DNA of 64,000 bases from Burkholderia stabilis. Lineage in GTDB: Bacteria > Pseudomonadota > Gammaproteobacteria > Burkholderiales > Burkholderiaceae. The notes under the pieces are model-generated. The model was not told the DNA's origin. It did no database searches and saw only the letters and a list, made by a program, of their open reading frames with translations. The stretch spans positions 1,984,001-2,048,000 of the forward strand of contig NZ_CP016442.1 of NCBI RefSeq assembly GCF_001742165.1, given 5' to 3'. Shown piece by piece: positions 56,800 through 64,000 of the stretch. Position 1 is the stretch's first letter, and every line of letters begins with the position of its first letter. The translations under genes and the position numbers were made by a program.

Positions 56800-57411
56800 A
56801 TGTTCGCTGTAGGACTCACCGGCGGCATCGGCAGCGGCAAGACGACCGTTGCCGACCTGTTCGCCGCGCGCGGCGCATCGCTCGTCGATACCGATCTGAT
56901 CGCCCACCGCATCACCGCGCCGGGCGGCGTCGCGATGCCGGCGATCGAGCAGGCATTCGGCCGCGACTTCGTTGCCGCCGACGGCTCGCTCGACCGCGCG
57001 AAGATGCGCACGCTGATATTCGGCGACGACGACGCACGCCAGCGCCTCGAAGCGATCACGCACCCGCTGATCCGCGCGGAGACCGATCGCGAGGCGTGCG
57101 AAGCGCAGGGCCCGTACGTGATGTTCGTCGTGCCGCTGCTCGTCGAATCGGGCAACTGGAAGGCGCGCAGCGATCGCGTGCTCGTCGTCGACTGTCCGGT
57201 CGAAACGCAGATCGCACGCGTGATGCGGCGCAACGGCTTCACGCGCGAACAGGTCGAAGCGATCATCGCCAGACAGGCGACCCGCGAGGCCCGGCTCGCG
57301 GCGGCCGACGACGTGATCGTCAACGACGCGACGACACCCGATGCGCTCGCCGCGCAAATCGATGCACTGCACCAACGCTATCTCGGGTTCGCAGCCGCCG
57401 CGCAGCACTGA
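56800..57411 (+). CDS. coaE: Dephospho-CoA kinase
   Basis: Last step of coenzyme A synthesis. The 203-residue P-loop kinase has [12 protein letters not shown] (residues 5-16), the [12 protein letters not shown] acceptor segment ([12 protein letters not shown]), and [16 protein letters not shown] in the lid region. Linked to pilD as in many proteobacteria. Confidence 0.97.
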   Translation: MFAVGLTGGIGSGKTTVADLFAARGASLVDTDLIAHRITAPGGVAMPAIEQAFGRDFVAADGSLDRAKMRTLIFGDDDARQRLEAITHPLIRAETDREACEAQGPYVMFVVPLLVESGNWKARSDRVLVVDCPVETQIARVMRRNGFTREQVEAIIARQATREARLAAADDVIVNDATTPDALAAQIDALHQRYLGFAAAAQH

Positions 57412-57469
57412 GCATCGTGCGCGATCGTGATGGTGTACGAAATTGGCGCGTTGCTAGGGTAGAGAGTGA

Positions 57470-58276
<807 letters not shown>

Positions 58277-58304
58277 CGGCCGCGTGCCGAATCAATGCTT
58301 TCGT

Positions 58305-58505
58305 ATGACTACCGTTGTGAAATGCCCGTCGTGCAGCGCCGAAGTGCGCTGGACACCTGAAAATCAGTTCCGCCCGTTCTGCTCGGCCCGCTGCAAGCAG
58401 CTCGACCTCGGCGCATGGGCCGCTGAAAAGTACCGGATCGGTGGCACCGCCGACGAGGGCCCGTCTTCGGAGGAAGACGGCACGAACGAGCGCCGCGACA
58501 GCTGA
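58305..58505 (+). CDS. yacG: DNA gyrase inhibitor YacG
   Basis: 66-residue zinc protein; ligands in [12 protein letters not shown] and [12 protein letters not shown] (four Cys). Binds GyrB and blocks DNA binding. The acidic tail is disordered. The ATG at 58305 is preferred over the ATG 21 bp upstream on family length. Confidence 0.95.
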   Translation: MTTVVKCPSCSAEVRWTPENQFRPFCSARCKQLDLGAWAAEKYRIGGTADEGPSSEEDGTNERRDS

Positions 58506-58560
58506 GCGGCGCGCCGCCCGTCGGCGATATGGCCCGCCTTTCAGGCAGGCCGCAGCGGCG

Positions 58561-59004
58561 TCATTGCGACGCCGCTTCCTTCTCGAGCAGTTCGAGCACC
58601 GGCAACGCAGCCGGCAGCAACGGCGCGACTTCAACCGGCAGCTGCTGCCACACGAACGCCTGCCCTTCCTTGCTGTGCGGTTCGCCCGTCCAGCCCGTCA
58701 CCTTGCAGAAATAAAGCCGCACGTACGCGTGCGGATAGTCGTGCTCGAGCGTATGCCAGCGGTGGCTCGCCGTGACGACGATGCCGAGCTCCTCGTGCAG
58801 CTCGCGCGCCAGCGCGTCCTCGACGCTCTCGCCAGCTTCCAGCTTGCCGCCCGGAAACTCCCAGTAGCCTTCGTACGGCTTGCCCAGCAGGCGCTGCGCG
58901 AGCAGATAACGACCGTCCGGCTGCACCATCACGCCGACCGCGACTTCCGTCACCTTGCGGCCATCCGGCGCGCGCACCGCGCCCGCTGCGAGATCCGTAC
59001 TCAT
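58561..59004 (-). CDS. Nudix hydrolase (MutT-like)
   Basis: 147 residues with Nudix box GGKLEAGESVEDALARELHEEL (about 53-74) and preceding GYWEFP, the MutT-type arrangement for hydrolysing 8-oxo-dGTP or related nucleotides. Substrate not certain. The ATG overlaps the stop of the ATPase gene by 4 bp. Confidence 0.88.
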   Translation of the reverse strand: MSTDLAAGAVRAPDGRKVTEVAVGVMVQPDGRYLLAQRLLGKPYEGYWEFPGGKLEAGESVEDALARELHEELGIVVTASHRWHTLEHDYPHAYVRLYFCKVTGWTGEPHSKEGQAFVWQQLPVEVAPLLPAALPVLELLEKEAASQ

Positions 59005-59870
59005 GCCTGCTCCTTGCGGCCCGACCAGTCGCGCGCAAACTGCCACGCGACACGCCCCGACCGCGAGCCGCGCTCGAGCGCCCACACGAGCGCGTCGCCG
59101 CGCGCGGTCGCGATCTCCGCATCCGCGCAGCCGAAATGGCGCAGCCAGTGCGCGACGATATCGAGGTAGTCGTCCTGCTTGAACGGATAGAAGCTGACCC
59201 ACAGGCCGAAGCGCTCCGACAGCGAGATCTTCTCCTCGACGACTTCGCCGGGGTGAATCTCGCCATCCGGGAGATGCTTGTACGTCTCGTTGTCGCTCAT
59301 GTACTCGGGCAGCAGATGGCGGCGGTTCGACGTCGCGTAGATCAGCACGTTGTCCGACTGCGCGGCGATCGATCCGTCGAGCGCGACCTTCAGCGCCTTG
59401 TAGCCCGATTCGCCTTCCTCGAACGACAGGTCATCGCAAAACACGATGAACCGCTCGGGACGCTGCGAGATCAGATCGACGATGTCGCCGAGATCGTGCA
59501 GGTCGTCCTTGTCGACTTCGATCAGGCGCAGCCCGTCCTTCGCGTACGCGTTCAGGCATGCCTTGATGAGCGACGATTTGCCGGTGCCGCGCGCGCCGGT
59601 CAGCAGCACGTTGTTGGCCGGCTTCTTCTGCACGAACTGCCGCGTGTTCTGTTCGATAAGCCCTTTCTGGCGATCGATGTTGTGCAGGTCGTCGAGCGTG
59701 ATCGACGAAACGGCCGGCACGGGCTGCAGGTAGCCGCGCCCCTGGCGCTTGCGCCAGCGGAAGGCGTGGGCGGCACTCCAGTCGACGGCCGCCTGGGCAG
59801 GCGGCAGCATCGCCTCGAGACGGCCGAGCATCGCTTCCGCGCGCGTCAGAAACTGTTCGAGCTTGTCCAT
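59001..59870 (-). CDS. DUF815-type AAA ATPase
   Basis: 289 residues. Walker A LLTGARGTGKSSLIKA (about 89-104), Walker B FIVFCDDLSFEEG, sensor-like IYATSNRRHLLP. Matches the DUF815 ATPase family, uncharacterised, commonly upstream of the Nudix gene and downstream of argJ in beta-proteobacteria. Confidence 0.9.
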   Translation of the reverse strand: MDKLEQFLTRAEAMLGRLEAMLPPAQAAVDWSAAHAFRWRKRQGRGYLQPVPAVSSITLDDLHNIDRQKGLIEQNTRQFVQKKPANNVLLTGARGTGKSSLIKACLNAYAKDGLRLIEVDKDDLHDLGDIVDLISQRPERFIVFCDDLSFEEGESGYKALKVALDGSIAAQSDNVLIYATSNRRHLLPEYMSDNETYKHLPDGEIHPGEVVEEKISLSERFGLWVSFYPFKQDDYLDIVAHWLRHFGCADAEIATARGDALVWALERGSRSGRVAWQFARDWSGRKEQA

Positions 59871-59889
59871 ATCGTTCGAGCGCTCCCGA

Positions 59890-61131
59890 TCAGGAGCGGT
59901 AATCCGCGTTGATGCTCACGTAATCGTGCGACAGGTCGCACGTCCAGACGGTTGCCTGCGCGTCGCCGCGGCCGAGCAACACGCGGATCGTGATTTCGCT
60001 CTGCTTCATCACGCGCTGGCCGTCCTCTTCCTGGTAGGCCGGGTTGCGGCCGCCTGCCTTCGCGACGAGCACATCGTCGAGATAGAGGTCGATCTTGCCG
60101 ACGTCGAGATCCGCGACGCCCGCATAGCCGATCGCCGCGAGAATCCGGCCGAGGTTGGGGTCGGATGCGTAGAAGGCCGTCTTCACGAGCGGCGAATGGC
60201 CGATCGCGTACGCGATCTGGCGGCATTCGGCGACGCTCTTGCCGCCTTCGACCTGCACCGTCATGAATTTCGTCGCGCCTTCGCCGTCGCGCACGATCAG
60301 TTGCGACAACACCTGGGCCACTTCCGTCACCGCAGTGCGCAGCGCCGCATAGGCCGGCGACTCGGTCGACGTGATGGCCGGCAGCGAGCTCTTGCCCGAC
60401 GCGATCAGGATGAACGAGTCGTTCGTCGACGTATCGCCGTCGATCGTGATGCAGTTGAACGAGCGGTCGGCCACTTCCTTCACGAGCGTGTCGAGCACGG
60501 GCTGCGCGACGTTCGCGTCGAACGCGAGGAACCCGAGCATCGTCGCCATGTTCGGCTTGATCATGCCCGCGCCCTTGCTGATGCCCGTCAGCGTGACCGT
60601 GTGGCCGTCGATCGCGACCTGGCGCGACGTGGCCTTCGGCAGCGTGTCGGTCGTCATGATCGCCTGCGCGGCGTCATACCAGTTCGCGGCCTTGCGGTTC
60701 GCGAGCGCGGCCGGCAGTCCGGCCTTCAGACGGTCGATCGGCAGCGGCTCGAGGATCACGCCGGTCGAGAACGGCAACACCTGCGCCGGCTCGATGCCCG
60801 CGAGGCGCGCGAGTTCCGTGCAGGTCTCGCGTGCGTTCACGAGGCCCGGTTCGCCGGTGCCCGCGTTCGCATTGCCCGTATTCACGACCAGCGCGCGAAT
60901 GCCCGCGCCGCCCGCACGCACCTTCGCCAGATGCTCACGGCAAACGGTGACCGGCGCCGCGCAGAAGCGGTTCTCGGTGAAGACGCCCGCGACCGTCGCA
61001 CCTTCGTCGACGGAAATGACCAGCACGTCCTTGCGATTCGGCTTGCGGATATTCGCTTCCGCCCAGCCGAGGGTGACGCCGGCGACGGGATGCAGTTGGG
61101 CGGGATCGATCGACGGAAAATTGACAGCCAT
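59890..61131 (-). CDS. argJ: Bifunctional glutamate N-acetyltransferase/ornithine acetyltransferase
   Basis: Recycles the acetyl group in arginine synthesis. The 413-residue precursor self-cleaves before the Thr in [11 protein letters not shown] into alpha and beta chains. Other family segments: [22 protein letters not shown]. The ATG at 61131 begins [10 protein letters not shown]; the upstream frame lacks family resemblance. Confidence 0.97.
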   Translation of the reverse strand: MAVNFPSIDPAQLHPVAGVTLGWAEANIRKPNRKDVLVISVDEGATVAGVFTENRFCAAPVTVCREHLAKVRAGGAGIRALVVNTGNANAGTGEPGLVNARETCTELARLAGIEPAQVLPFSTGVILEPLPIDRLKAGLPAALANRKAANWYDAAQAIMTTDTLPKATSRQVAIDGHTVTLTGISKGAGMIKPNMATMLGFLAFDANVAQPVLDTLVKEVADRSFNCITIDGDTSTNDSFILIASGKSSLPAITSTESPAYAALRTAVTEVAQVLSQLIVRDGEGATKFMTVQVEGGKSVAECRQIAYAIGHSPLVKTAFYASDPNLGRILAAIGYAGVADLDVGKIDLYLDDVLVAKAGGRNPAYQEEDGQRVMKQSEITIRVLLGRGDAQATVWTCDLSHDYVSINADYRS

Positions 61132-61277
61132 GGGGCACACCTGCCGGATGGAAAATGCCGGCACGTGCCGGCATCGATTGGAAGAACCGGCGGCCGCACG
61201 CGCGGGCCGCCGCAACTCACACATCAGTCACTCGAAGCTGCGAACGAAGCGGCACGCGAGACGCGTGCCGCCGTCGA

Positions 61278-64000
<2,723 letters not shown>

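Overview
The window is high-GC, densely coded chromosomal DNA from a beta-proteobacterium. Gene content and order (mpl, aroQ-accB-accC-prmA, a lysine-rich H1-like protein, nrdA/nrdB, ffh, proB-obgE-rpmA-rplU/ispB, and pilB-pilC-pilD-coaE-zapD-yacG) point to Burkholderia, most likely the main chromosome of a Burkholderia cepacia complex strain. This assignment rests on recognising the gene families and their order; no database comparison was made.

Layout. 1-28660 is core genome: cell-wall recycling (mpl, ampD), fatty acid synthesis (accB, accC), peroxide defence (tpx), deoxynucleotide synthesis (nrdA, nrdB) behind a promoter carrying a textbook pair of NrdR boxes, SRP (ffh), translation (proS, rpmA, rplU, obgE, prmA), RNA decay (rppH), proline synthesis (proB) and quinone side-chain synthesis (ispB). 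A tRNA-Pro(CGG) gene lies at 28662-28738.

28692-51837 is a 23.1 kb genomic island inserted in the 3' end of that tRNA gene. It is bounded by a perfect 48-bp direct repeat and flanked internally by matching 11-bp tandem repeats that look like integrase arm sites. It carries a tyrosine integrase at the tRNA end and an AlpA-type HTH protein (possible excisionase) at the far end. It also has an XRE regulator with two near-identical operator-promoters, and a TrfA-like plasmid replication initiator preceded by three 12-bp iterons at about 21-bp spacing. I see no relaxase or conjugation genes. Cargo, in order: a zinc-ribbon protein, a small exported protein, a HAD phosphatase plus a PTP-type phosphatase, an HTH-fused dynamin-like GTPase with its own palindromic operator, a membrane-anchored GIY-YIG protein, a PAAR-linked type VI secretion effector with two membrane proteins as candidate immunity, a second divergent tyrosine recombinase with an internal HTH, and a complete type I restriction-modification operon (hsdM-hsdS-hsdR) that contains a truncated gene remnant.

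51838-64000 returns to core genome: a CorC/HlyC-type membrane protein, the type IV pilus genes pilB-pilC-pilD, coaE, zapD, yacG, a Nudix hydrolase, a DUF815-type ATPase, argJ and most of secA, whose start lies beyond the right edge.

The best candidates for something undescribed are the HAD/PTP phosphatase pair facing the HTH-GTPase, and the combination of tRNA integration with a TrfA/iteron replicon in one island.
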